Positions 14,963 to 23,400 of a stretch of 26,970 bases of DNA are shown here, piece after piece; within the stretch, counting starts at the first letter, position 1, and every line of letters begins with the position of its first letter. The stretch is from a virus. The stretch lies in the IMG/VR virus record IMGVR_UViG_3300032326_000117, positions 1 through 26,970 of that record; one strand, written 5' to 3'. A program made the translations under genes and the position numbers. The notes below the pieces were generated by a model that worked only from the letters and a program-made list of their open reading frames with translations, had not been told where the DNA came from and made no database searches.

Positions 14963-16210
14963 ATGGCTATAAATATAACATTAACATTAGGTGCTGGGTT
15001 AGGTGCTAACTTAGGACCAAACTTTAATCTTACAGCAGATGTTGGAAGTGTAATTCCATCAACTGCTACCAAAGCAGAATTGCTTGCAGGTAAAGTTGTT
15101 GATGTAGATAACTCTGCTAGTCAAGTGACAGTAACATCTACTGGAGCTTGTACAAATGTAATATCACAAGCTATTCCATGTGCTAGTACTACAACTACAA
15201 CCACTACAATTAATCCAACTAACAACCTTAATTTTATTCAGACTATTGTAAGTAGAGATGATGTTACTAGCTCAAATGATGGAAAATATGTAGCTACAAT
15301 ATGCGTTACAAATAATAAGTTATATCTTTCTAATGACTATGGACTTACCTATAGATCAATAACTGTATCTGGAACAAATACAGTAAGAAGTGTTGCAATA
15401 AGTGGAACAGGTCAATATATATATTGCATTGTAAACCCATCAGGACAGCCACATTTTATTGTAAGATCTACAGATTATGGTGTTAATTGGAATACTACAG
15501 GTACTGCAACAGGAGCATATTCTTCAATTACTACAAATAGAACAGGACAATATGTAATTGTTGGAGCAATAAATTTAGGTGAAGCAGAATCAGGGTTGGG
15601 TCAAATTTGGAGATCTTCAGATTATGGAGTATCTTTTGTAAGAGTAGATTTTTCTTTTGGTGGTCTTTATCCTCAAGCACCCTATGCTGTTACAGTAGAT
15701 AGTTCAGGTAATCGTCAATATGCTGCTACCATTAATCTTACTATGGCAGCATTTGATGGAACTGTAGGAAGAACAACAACTGCTTTAGGTAATTTTACAC
15801 CCAAAGCTCAAGATGGTAATCAAACATATTATGGAGTGAGTACCTCTGCTGATGGATCAAAAGTGGTTGTTGCTAATCAAGGTGGATTTTACGGATATAG
15901 TCCTGGAAATGTTCAGTTGAAAAGAAGTATAGATTATGGTGACACGTATGCAAATTTTGGTGGAGTTTCTACTCAATGGCTTGGTGTAACTATAGATGGA
16001 AGTGGTACAAATATAATAGCTGTTCCAGGTACTTCAGGAGCAAGCACTTTATATAAATCAGTTTCATTTGGTACACTTTCTTCAGTAGCAAGTTCTAAAC
16101 TTTGGACTAGTGTATCAATTTCTTATAATGCAACTGTAGCAATTGCTGCAGAAACAACTGGACTTTGGAGATCTACAAATGGTGGATCTACTTGGACAAA
16201 ATTACCTTAA
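14963..16210 (+). CDS. Docking-domain adhesin with Asp-box beta-propeller (415 aa)
   Basis: Residues 1-70 are a divergent copy of the N-terminal module shared with genes at 16225, 25117 and 25752 (here NLGPNFNLTADVG, KAELLAGK, TSTGAC). A Thr linker (75-82) leads to residues ~90-415, which carry five Asp-box (BNR) motifs: SNDYGLTY (123-130), STDYGVNW (169-176), SSDYGVSF (218-225), SIDYGDTY (322-329) and STNGGSTW (404-411). Asp-boxes mark beta-propellers of sialidases, exo-xyloglucanases and Vps10-type binders. I see no sialidase RIP motif or arginine triad, so a glycan- or surface-binding propeller is more likely than a sialidase. The start follows an AAAAAAATAAAA leader. Confidence 0.75.
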   Translation: MAINITLTLGAGLGANLGPNFNLTADVGSVIPSTATKAELLAGKVVDVDNSASQVTVTSTGACTNVISQAIPCASTTTTTTTINPTNNLNFIQTIVSRDDVTSSNDGKYVATICVTNNKLYLSNDYGLTYRSITVSGTNTVRSVAISGTGQYIYCIVNPSGQPHFIVRSTDYGVNWNTTGTATGAYSSITTNRTGQYVIVGAINLGEAESGLGQIWRSSDYGVSFVRVDFSFGGLYPQAPYAVTVDSSGNRQYAATINLTMAAFDGTVGRTTTALGNFTPKAQDGNQTYYGVSTSADGSKVVVANQGGFYGYSPGNVQLKRSIDYGDTYANFGGVSTQWLGVTIDGSGTNIIAVPGTSGASTLYKSVSFGTLSSVASSKLWTSVSISYNATVAIAAETTGLWRSTNGGSTWTKLP

Positions 16211-16224
16211 TTAAATAAACCAAC

Positions 16225-16836
16225 ATGACAGTATTAATAACTTTGACAACAGCTGGTTCTGATACAGGACCATTTAACATCTACTCAAATTCAAATGGAT
16301 TTTCAACAATAATCATCTCTGGTGTATCTAGAGCGTCTTTGGTAGCTGGCTATAATGCAACTGTTCCTGATGGAACTACAGAAGTTTTAGTTAGATCTAC
16401 AGGAGCTTGTCAAAGAGATCTTTATTTAGATGTATCAGGTGCTCCTGCTACAACAACTAGTACTACTAGTTCTACAACAAGTACTTCTACAACAGAAGCT
16501 CCTATTGTTCCAACTATCTACTTAGGACAACCAATTTGTAAATATAACAACTGTAATGATAATGCTGCTTGTGCTGTAGTTTATGATATAATTGTAAACA
16601 ACGCTCCTCCTGCATCATACGTAGAATTAGTTACAACTTTCCCTGCATCTACAGCTAATGTAAGTTTAACTGATACACAGCCTTCTACAGCTAGGATATT
16701 GTATTACGAGCCTTCTGGATCAGCAACTCCTGTATATTTTACAATACAGTTAAAGTTAGGATCAACAGTGTTAGCTTATAGTGATACATCATTAACCCAT
16801 CAATCATTCTGGCAATTTTTAACTAATTGCTCATAA
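16225..16836 (+). CDS. Docking-domain adhesin (203 aa)
   Basis: Residues 1-70 are the shared module in its clearest form: LITLTTAGSDTGPFNIYSN, SLVAGYNATVPDG, RSTGAC. A long Thr/Ser linker (75-91) follows, then a beta-rich C-terminal domain (~93-203) with a cluster of Cys (ICKYNNCNDNAAC) and alternating hydrophobics typical of an Ig-like or jelly-roll fold. The C-terminal domain is unrelated in sequence to that of the propeller adhesin just upstream, although the N-terminal modules match. It is the last gene before the terminator at 16873. Likely role: interchangeable receptor- or surface-binding protein on the virion. Confidence 0.68.
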   Translation: MTVLITLTTAGSDTGPFNIYSNSNGFSTIIISGVSRASLVAGYNATVPDGTTEVLVRSTGACQRDLYLDVSGAPATTTSTTSSTTSTSTTEAPIVPTIYLGQPICKYNNCNDNAACAVVYDIIVNNAPPASYVELVTTFPASTANVSLTDTQPSTARILYYEPSGSATPVYFTIQLKLGSTVLAYSDTSLTHQSFWQFLTNCS

Positions 16837-16872
16837 GATAGTAAAAACCCTGTTTGTTGGTTTACAGGGCAT

Positions 16873-16904
16873 CCCCTGGGGTTTCTACCCTGGGGGTTTT
16901 TTTT
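16873..16904 (+). terminator. Rho-independent terminator after the fibre island
   Basis: CCCC (16873-16876) pairs with GGGG near 16892-16895, and GGG (16878-16880) with CCC (16888-16890), around a single T/T mismatch and a 7-base loop. Eight T residues follow (16897-16904). An additional hairpin (CCCTGT...ACAGGG) lies directly upstream. The structure cleanly ends the transcript of the 16225 gene. Confidence 0.85.
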
Positions 16905-16955
16905 GCAAACTCTAATCAAATTGATTAAACTATATAATTAAATTAGTTAACTAAA

Positions 16956-16988
16956 TTTGGAAAATATCAAAAAAGTTTCATACCTTTA
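16956..16988 (+). promoter_or_regulatory. Putative Bacteroidota-type promoter for the tail unit
   Basis: TTTG at 16956-16959 is followed after 21 bases by TACCTTTA (16981-16988), matching TTTG-N19-21-TAnnTTTG except for the last base. It lies between a terminator and the first gene of the next unit, exactly where a promoter is needed. The predicted start is about 16993-17000, giving a short leader before the ATG at 17018. Confidence 0.55.
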
Positions 16989-17017
16989 CTTTAATTTTAA
17001 CCAAACTTAAAACCTAT

Positions 17018-18259
17018 ATGTCTGGAAACCAACCCCTTTTGGAGCAGCTACAGCAGATGTTACACTGGAAAAAATCAAAGAAATATTACGCTGACAAGCT
17101 AGGAGTGACAGAATTAGAGATTGATGAGTTGTTAACAGATATTAGAAAAAGAGAAGATGAAGCCATAGTTGGCAACTATATATCTGATTTAGAGGACACT
17201 GTAGTTAAGTTTACAGAAGATCTAATAAAAGGAACTGGAGAGATTGTAGCTAACGTTACAGAAGAGATTAAAAGCCTTGATGAGCTTATTGAGAAGTGTA
17301 AGATAGACACAGATAAGTGGGAGATAACTAAATACGTACAAAACTATTGGGGAAACGGAGATAGTCCACACTGGCAAGTAAAAGCCTGGTTAGGAAAGAA
17401 GTCTGCAGAGCAAGTGTTTCAAGATAGCTTTGTGGACTTTTTAGCTTCATATAAGCCTGTTAGTCAGGACATTATGAGTCCTAAGTTTGTAAACGGTAAG
17501 AGTAATGGTATGTTAGTTATCAACAAACAAGACTCTCACTTAAACAAATATGACATTGATGGCAACAATGATATAGTTGATAGACTTTCTAACATCATGT
17601 ACAAGGTAGAGTTGATTGCTAATCAAGCACAGCTTTCCAACAACTTAGAGCAAATTACATACATCATTGGTTCTGATGAGTTTAACAGTGAGTTTACAGG
17701 AATGACTACAAAAGGTACTCCTCAAACAAACACTCATACATATCAAACATCTTTTGAATACATCTGTGGGCATGAGGTGTTAATGATTACAATGTTATTA
17801 CAATATGCTGAGAACGTGAATGTTGTGTACGTAGCAGGTAATCATGATGAGTTTGTAGGATGGCATATGGTTAATTGGTTACAAACCTATTTTAGAAATA
17901 CAGATAGATTAACTTTTGACTGCTCTCCTAAGTATAGAAAGTATATAAGCTATGGTAATTCAGCAATGATGTTTAACCATGGGGATGCAATCAAACCTGC
18001 TAAGTTAGCAGCACTATTCCCAATAGAATTTAGAGAAGGATGGTCTTTCCATAATAACTTCTACATATTCACAGGAGACAAACACCATGAAGTAAGTCAC
18101 GACTTTAATGGTATTAAATTTTACCAAATACCAGCATTTTCTAATGCTAAAAGCCTTTGGGATGATAAGAACGGTCACACAATGTCTAAAGCAGAAGTGA
18201 CTGGATTCTTAATAGAACAAGGGTCAGGAATGACAAATATATTTAAACAGTATTTATAA
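17018..18259 (+). CDS. Calcineurin-like metallophosphoesterase with N-terminal HTH-like region (413 aa)
   Basis: The residues for a two-metal calcineurin-like site are visible: Asp172-x-His174 (NKQDSHLNK), Asp220 in 'YIIGSDEFN', Asn275-His276-Asp277 in AGNHDE, His321 in FNHGD, and His356/His357 in 'TGDKHHEVS'. Residues ~4-43 resemble a helix-turn-helix ('YADKLGVTELEIDELL') and ~55-100 form a helical linker. Family enzymes cut phosphomono- or diesters (proteins, nucleotides, DNA as in Mre11/SbcD). The gene heads the tail unit and overlaps the next ring-protein gene as TAATG, so it could be a virion-associated or early-infection enzyme, or one acting on DNA during packaging. The substrate cannot be told from sequence. 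The HTH assignment is weak. Confidence 0.8.
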   Translation: MSGNQPLLEQLQQMLHWKKSKKYYADKLGVTELEIDELLTDIRKREDEAIVGNYISDLEDTVVKFTEDLIKGTGEIVANVTEEIKSLDELIEKCKIDTDKWEITKYVQNYWGNGDSPHWQVKAWLGKKSAEQVFQDSFVDFLASYKPVSQDIMSPKFVNGKSNGMLVINKQDSHLNKYDIDGNNDIVDRLSNIMYKVELIANQAQLSNNLEQITYIIGSDEFNSEFTGMTTKGTPQTNTHTYQTSFEYICGHEVLMITMLLQYAENVNVVYVAGNHDEFVGWHMVNWLQTYFRNTDRLTFDCSPKYRKYISYGNSAMMFNHGDAIKPAKLAALFPIEFREGWSFHNNFYIFTGDKHHEVSHDFNGIKFYQIPAFSNAKSLWDDKNGHTMSKAEVTGFLIEQGSGMTNIFKQYL

Positions 18260-18993
18260 TGGCAACATTACGTAAGTTAGTTTCAGATGTGCGTGGAATG
18301 CATAAGCTTATATCCACAGATAACGTTATCACAGATAGAGTTATTGCATCAGAGATTAGAAACAACACACAGTTATTAGTTAAACGTGAGACAAATCTCA
18401 GAAAGCTTTGGGCTACTGATACTGTCTTTAATACCATCCAATGTTTGGAAATGGTAGAAGTTCCTATTTCTGACTGTTGTAATTACGTAGACCCATGTAC
18501 TGTTTCTAGAAGTAAATATAAACTTCCTAGGATTACAGAAGGAAATTATCAATATTTGATACAAGGTGTTTATTCTATAAACGCTATGGGAGGAATGGGT
18601 ACAAAGTTTAAAGAGATTACAATCAATAGATATTTAAATTTACTAGGACTTCCTATTATTAAAAAACAAACATACTATTGGATAGCAAATGAAGGTTACT
18701 TATATTTGAGTAATCCAAATTTAAAATCAGTTAGGATATCAGCATTCTTTGAAGAAGACATTCCTAATGATATTGCATATCCAGAATGTGGTTGTGGTAC
18801 TGGTCCTGAGGTTACTGATGAAGAATACTGTAAAAATCCTTTGGATAAAGAATATGGTTGTCCAGGATATCTTGAGAAACAAGTATTAGAGCTTACGTCT
18901 CAAAAATTATTATCTACATATTTTAGTATTAAAACAGATATGGCAGATAACGGTGTTGATGGGCAAGCTCCTAATGCACAACCAACCCAGTAA
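18259..18993 (+). CDS. Ring/connector-type tail protein (244 aa), Cys-rich
   Basis: It starts in the stop of the phosphoesterase gene and ends in a TAATG overlap with the next gene. The helical N-terminus ('DNVITDRVIASEIRNNTQLLVKRE') leads into a beta-rich body ('YWIANEGYLYLSNPNLKSVRISAFFEEDIP') and a C-terminal helix ('YLEKQVLELTSQKLLSTYF') before a polar tail. The layout parallels the 243-residue protein at 8222: helices, beta sandwich, final helix with conserved leucines. Several Cys pairs occur (DCC, ECGCG, YC, GC). I associate it with the ring proteins linking portal and tail nozzle in crAss-like phages. The exact counterpart is uncertain. Confidence 0.55.
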   Translation: MATLRKLVSDVRGMHKLISTDNVITDRVIASEIRNNTQLLVKRETNLRKLWATDTVFNTIQCLEMVEVPISDCCNYVDPCTVSRSKYKLPRITEGNYQYLIQGVYSINAMGGMGTKFKEITINRYLNLLGLPIIKKQTYYWIANEGYLYLSNPNLKSVRISAFFEEDIPNDIAYPECGCGTGPEVTDEEYCKNPLDKEYGCPGYLEKQVLELTSQKLLSTYFSIKTDMADNGVDGQAPNAQPTQ

Positions 18994-19469
18994 TGAGGAT
19001 AAAAATTGATTGGAGAAGCTCCAGTAAAGAAAACTACAATAACTTTTGCAAGAAGCATCCCACAATTAAAATTACATTTGATGAGTGGAGAAACATTTTA
19101 TATTCTTATAATGAGAATTTTAAAAGTTATATACTAGAAACTGGAGAAAAAGCAAAGCTACCTTTTGGGTTTGGTGAGTTCTCAATCAATAAAAAGAAAA
19201 GAAAGAAGGTTAAGGATATCAATGGTAAGGAGTACATTAACTTACCAGTAGACTGGCAAAAGTCTAAAGAGAAGGGAAAAATTATATACAACTTTAATTA
19301 TCACACAGAGGGTTACTTTTTTGGCTGGGTATGGTTTAAAGAAACTGCCAGACTAAGAAACATAGACTTGTGGTATTTTAAACCTTCAAGAGTTACATCA
19401 AGATTGCTCTCACATTATATAAAAACAAACGATACGTATCAACACATCTATCGTGAGTGGAAAAAATAA
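18993..19469 (+). CDS. Conserved basic protein of the tail block, function unknown (158 aa)
   Basis: This is a lysine-, tryptophan- and tyrosine-rich protein with 'KKHPTIKITFDEWRNILYSYNENF', a 'LPFGFGEFSINKKKRKK' turn, 'FNYHTEGYFFGWVWFKETARL' and 'FKPSRVTSRLLSHYIK'. Nothing points to an enzyme active site. I recall similar sequences next to ring proteins in crAss-like and related Bacteroidota phages, but cannot name a function. The basic, aromatic character and tight coupling (TAATG with the upstream gene, 3-base gap downstream) fit a small assembly factor or internal tail component that touches DNA. Confidence 0.55.
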   Translation: MRIKIDWRSSSKENYNNFCKKHPTIKITFDEWRNILYSYNENFKSYILETGEKAKLPFGFGEFSINKKKRKKVKDINGKEYINLPVDWQKSKEKGKIIYNFNYHTEGYFFGWVWFKETARLRNIDLWYFKPSRVTSRLLSHYIKTNDTYQHIYREWKK

Positions 19470-19472
19470 ATT

Positions 19473-20441
19473 ATGTCATACTATTATAAGTACAGATTTG
19501 TATCTCCTGAACCAGTTTATGCAACTGTTAAAGAAGAATTAAAAAGCTATTTTGACACAGGAGCTGTGGATGATTTGCTTTTCCCTACTTATTTAAACAA
19601 GTGTTTAAACAAGTTAGGTAGGACAACTTATGCTATTGCTGAGCAAGTTCTTTATATTGAAGACTTCCAAGCTAGGCTTCCTGATAACTTTTATGCTGCT
19701 AGAGAAGCTTGGATGTGTACTGAGATTCCAGGTTATCCTTATCAATCAGCTAACTCATTCTACTCACAAGCTGCATCTCAAACAACTATTCAAATAGCAC
19801 CTATCACTAGTGGTGGAGTTCCTTGCGTAGAACCTAACTGTACAACAGGTTGTCCTACATGTATGCCTGAGCTTATACAAGCTGTATACAAAACAAACAA
19901 TGCAATAGCTAGATCTTATAGACAAGAATATTTATTAAAACCAGGTAACATTTCTGCAAGAAACAACTGTGAGGTTGAATACAGCAATGCTTGGGAGTTT
20001 TATGCTCCACCTCCAACAGTACATGAGTTCACCCCTGGTTCTGCTGGTTATGATTCATTTGACATTAGAGATAATAAATTTGTTACTAACTTCAGAAATG
20101 GTGTAGTACATCTATTATTTTATGCTACAGAGTATGATAATATAGGTAATCAATTAATTCCTGATAACTATCGTATTAGAGAATTTGTAGAAGCATTCAT
20201 TAAATATAAAGTGTTTGAAACTCTTTCAAATCAAATTAATGATGAGACCTTCCAACAAATACAACAAAAGCTAGCTTATTACAAACAGTTACATGATGAA
20301 GCATTTATCATGGCTGATATTGAAATTAAGAAACAAACTCCTTGGGAGAAGCAAAGAAGAATTAAAAATGACTTGAACAGATTCCAAATGTATGAGTTAC
20401 CTAACAGAACTAACAGATACGGCAGGAGAAGAAATAATTAA
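19473..20441 (+). CDS. Tail ring/adaptor protein (322 aa), P22 gp4-like candidate
   Basis: The N-terminal half begins with 'YATVKEELKSYFDTGAVDDLLFPTYLNKCLNKLGR' (helical bundle) then 'VLYIEDFQARLPDNFYAAREAWMC', a strand-turn layout typical of adaptor proteins under the portal. A Cys-rich loop (Cys118, 123, 127, 130: CVEPNCTTGCPTC) could bind a metal. The beta-rich middle ('GVVHLLFYATEYDN') and C-terminal helix pair ('QQIQQKLAYYKQLHDEAFIMADIEIKKQTP') end in a very basic tail. It sits directly before the nozzle gene. In podoviruses the adaptor (P22 gp4, T7 gp11-like) precedes or neighbours the nozzle (P22 gp10, T7 gp12-like), which supports this reading. Confidence 0.55.
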   Translation: MSYYYKYRFVSPEPVYATVKEELKSYFDTGAVDDLLFPTYLNKCLNKLGRTTYAIAEQVLYIEDFQARLPDNFYAAREAWMCTEIPGYPYQSANSFYSQAASQTTIQIAPITSGGVPCVEPNCTTGCPTCMPELIQAVYKTNNAIARSYRQEYLLKPGNISARNNCEVEYSNAWEFYAPPPTVHEFTPGSAGYDSFDIRDNKFVTNFRNGVVHLLFYATEYDNIGNQLIPDNYRIREFVEAFIKYKVFETLSNQINDETFQQIQQKLAYYKQLHDEAFIMADIEIKKQTPWEKQRRIKNDLNRFQMYELPNRTNRYGRRRNN

Positions 20442-20446
20442 TAATT

Positions 20447-23400
20447 ATGGCAGATCAAGAACAAGGAAATATTAGACAGGAATTTAGTTTAGGTAGAACT
20501 GGACTAAATATGGACTCATCTGTAAACCAAGTTGAGAAGGGTAAGCTTACATATGCTTTAAATGCATCTGTTGAGAATTTTAGTGCCACTGCTGTAAACT
20601 ATCAAAATGAACCAGGTAATGAGGTATGTCTAAACTTTCCTGAGAACTTTCTTCTTATTGGAACACATTTTATTCAAGAGAAGAATCAACATATATTCTT
20701 TTTAACGAATCCTGAAACTGGAGCTTCTCAGATTGGATACATGGATAACAATGATTGTATATATCACATGTACGTAGAAGGACTTTGTTTAAACTTTAAT
20801 ATTAACTATCCAATACAAAAAGCTGTACACAAGATTTCAAACTGTAGTACAGAGATTTATTGGACAGATGGATTAAACCCTAGAAGATATTTAGATCTTG
20901 ATAACATTCCATATATTACAACTTTTCCAGATGGTGTTATTTGTGATCCTATTGTAACACCAATACTTGATTGTAATAAATTAAAGATACAACCTAATTT
21001 TAGTATTCCAGATTTAGAAGTTGTTGATGTTATTAATGGTGGAGATTTAAAAGCTGGTACATATCAATTTGCTATTCAATATTGTAGTGCACAAGGAGAT
21101 GCTTATACGTCTTACTATTCAGTAACTAATCCAACTCCTATTGCTAATCCAAAATTAACCACAGCTAACTTTGATTACGCTGTAGGTAGATCTATTGTAG
21201 TTGATATAAGCAATATTGATTTAACAGGATACTTTGAATATTACAATCTAGCTGTAATTAAAACAATAAATGATATCACCTCTGTTCAATTAGTAGGTAC
21301 ATATTTTATTGATGGTGCTACAAATCAAATTACTTATACAGGACAAGATGTAACAGCTATTAGTTTAGCAATTGCTGATATATTTGAAAAGTTTCCGTAC
21401 TATGAGATTGCACAAGATTTAACAGCTGTACAAGATGTTCTTGTATGGGATCAACTTACATCTATTGATAAAATTAATTATCAAAGTATTGCTAGTAAAA
21501 TTGATCTTCAATGGCAAACTTACAAAATTCCAGCTGGAGAAACTTACGCTGATGAACTAAATGCTACTAATTTACGTGGATATCTACGTGATGAAATATA
21601 TGCATTTGAAATTGTTTTCTTATTGAGAAATGGTAAGCAAACAGATGGTTTTCATATTCCTGGTAGGGCTGCTACAGCTGATGATTTAGTAATTGTTAAT
21701 AAATCTACAAATGCTGATTTTATTGGTACAGGAACAACTGCTCCTTATTGGAAAATATACAACACTGCAACTGTAGTTGGAGATGCTTTAGGACCTAATA
21801 TTGGAAATGCTACACCATATAAATTTGGTGATTTTGCGTATTGGGAATCTAATGAAGAATACCCATGTAACACTCTTGTATGGGGGGCTTTAGCTGGACA
21901 AAAGATTCGTCATCATAAGTTCCCTGATATTTTAGTTAGTCCAATGTTTGAGTCACAAACTCCAAACTATAATCTTCCAGAACTACAAACAGCAAATGCT
22001 TTATATCCTATTGGTGTTAAAATAAATACACAACAGGTAACATCGTTAATTGATAACTCTAATCTAACAGCTGATCAAAAAGCTGATATAGTTGCATATA
22101 AAATTGTAAGAGGTGATAGGGCTACAAACAAATCTATTGTAGCAAAAGGTATGTTAAGAAATGTTGGTACTTATGAAAGAGAAGGTACACAATATTACTA
22201 TCCTAACTATCCTTATAATGACATTAAGACTGATCCATTTTTATTAAAAGATAATAATGCTTATAACGCTCAATGTCAAACATTTAAAGTTGTAGTTGCC
22301 ACAGTTGGTACAATGCAAATAACTGATTGTTATACAGGAGAAGTTACTGCTGTTGCTATGCCTTTAGGAATGACTAGCATATGTTCTATTACAGTTCCTT
22401 TAGTAATTACAGGATCTGCTACATTTACTAATGTTACAGCTGTATCTTATACATTAACTTCTTATCTATCAATTCCTTCAACATCTACTACATTTATATA
22501 TACTGATCCAGTTACACTAGTGAGTGTTAATGTAACTGTTCCAGTAAATACTTCACTTACTGTTAGTTCTACAACTGTTCCTAGTCGTGTAAGTGGATCT
22601 CCTAGATATACAATATTAGAGACTACTAATAATAAAAATACAAATTGTTATCCAGTTAATTTAAGTGGATTTGATAATAGTTCTAAATATAGAATGGTGT
22701 TTAATTCACCAGAGACTTCTTTTGGGCAACCTTATTTAGGCAATGTGCTTAAGTTAGAAAGTGCTATGTTTGGAGGGGGTAGAGCACACTTTGTACAAGT
22801 TAAAAATCATGCATTATATAAGTTAATTACTAAACAAGCACAAGTAGATGCTTTAACCTCAAGTTACAATATTGCTAATATAACAGCTCCATTTAATGCT
22901 ACTGCAATGTTCACTGCTTACCAAGCGTATTTAACAATTTATATTAATGGTATTAGCAGAAGAAACTTTACATATTCATTTAATTCCACTGCTCAATATG
23001 ATTATAATGCGGATATTCAAAACGCTGCTCCTGATGCATTTGGTAACATAGGTGTTAAACAAAGGGAACTTGATTTATATCAATATCTTATTCCTGGTTT
23101 TCAATCTGTTGGTGATGTTTATAATGTAAATAACTTTCAAAGAGAATCTTCTGTTTATTTAAAAACATTAGATGCTATAACTCCATTGCCATTTGCTGAA
23201 CAAACTCCATCTTTAGTGGTTTCTGGAAACAGTTTAATTACTGATGATTCAAGATTTACAATTTCTTCAAGAGATAATTGTGCTTCTCCAGAGATGCAAG
23301 AACCTATTAAAGTGGTATCTTATTATGGGTCTATCAAGAACATAAATATTAATCAGTGGGGACAACTATATTCATATCAAACAATTGATACAGGTTTTCA

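Larger units (their letters stand above)
16837..17017 (+). other. Non-coding gap with terminator and promoter
   Basis: This 181-base stretch separates the fibre island from the tail unit. It holds an upstream stem CCCTGT/ACAGGG (about 16848-16869), the strong terminator at 16873-16904, an AT-rich segment, and a putative promoter at 16956-16988. There is no credible gene. Confidence 0.7.

Noticed and set aside
10201-16836. Diversity-generating retroelement targeting the adhesins
   Set aside because: No reverse transcriptase or template/variable repeat pair is visible in the window.
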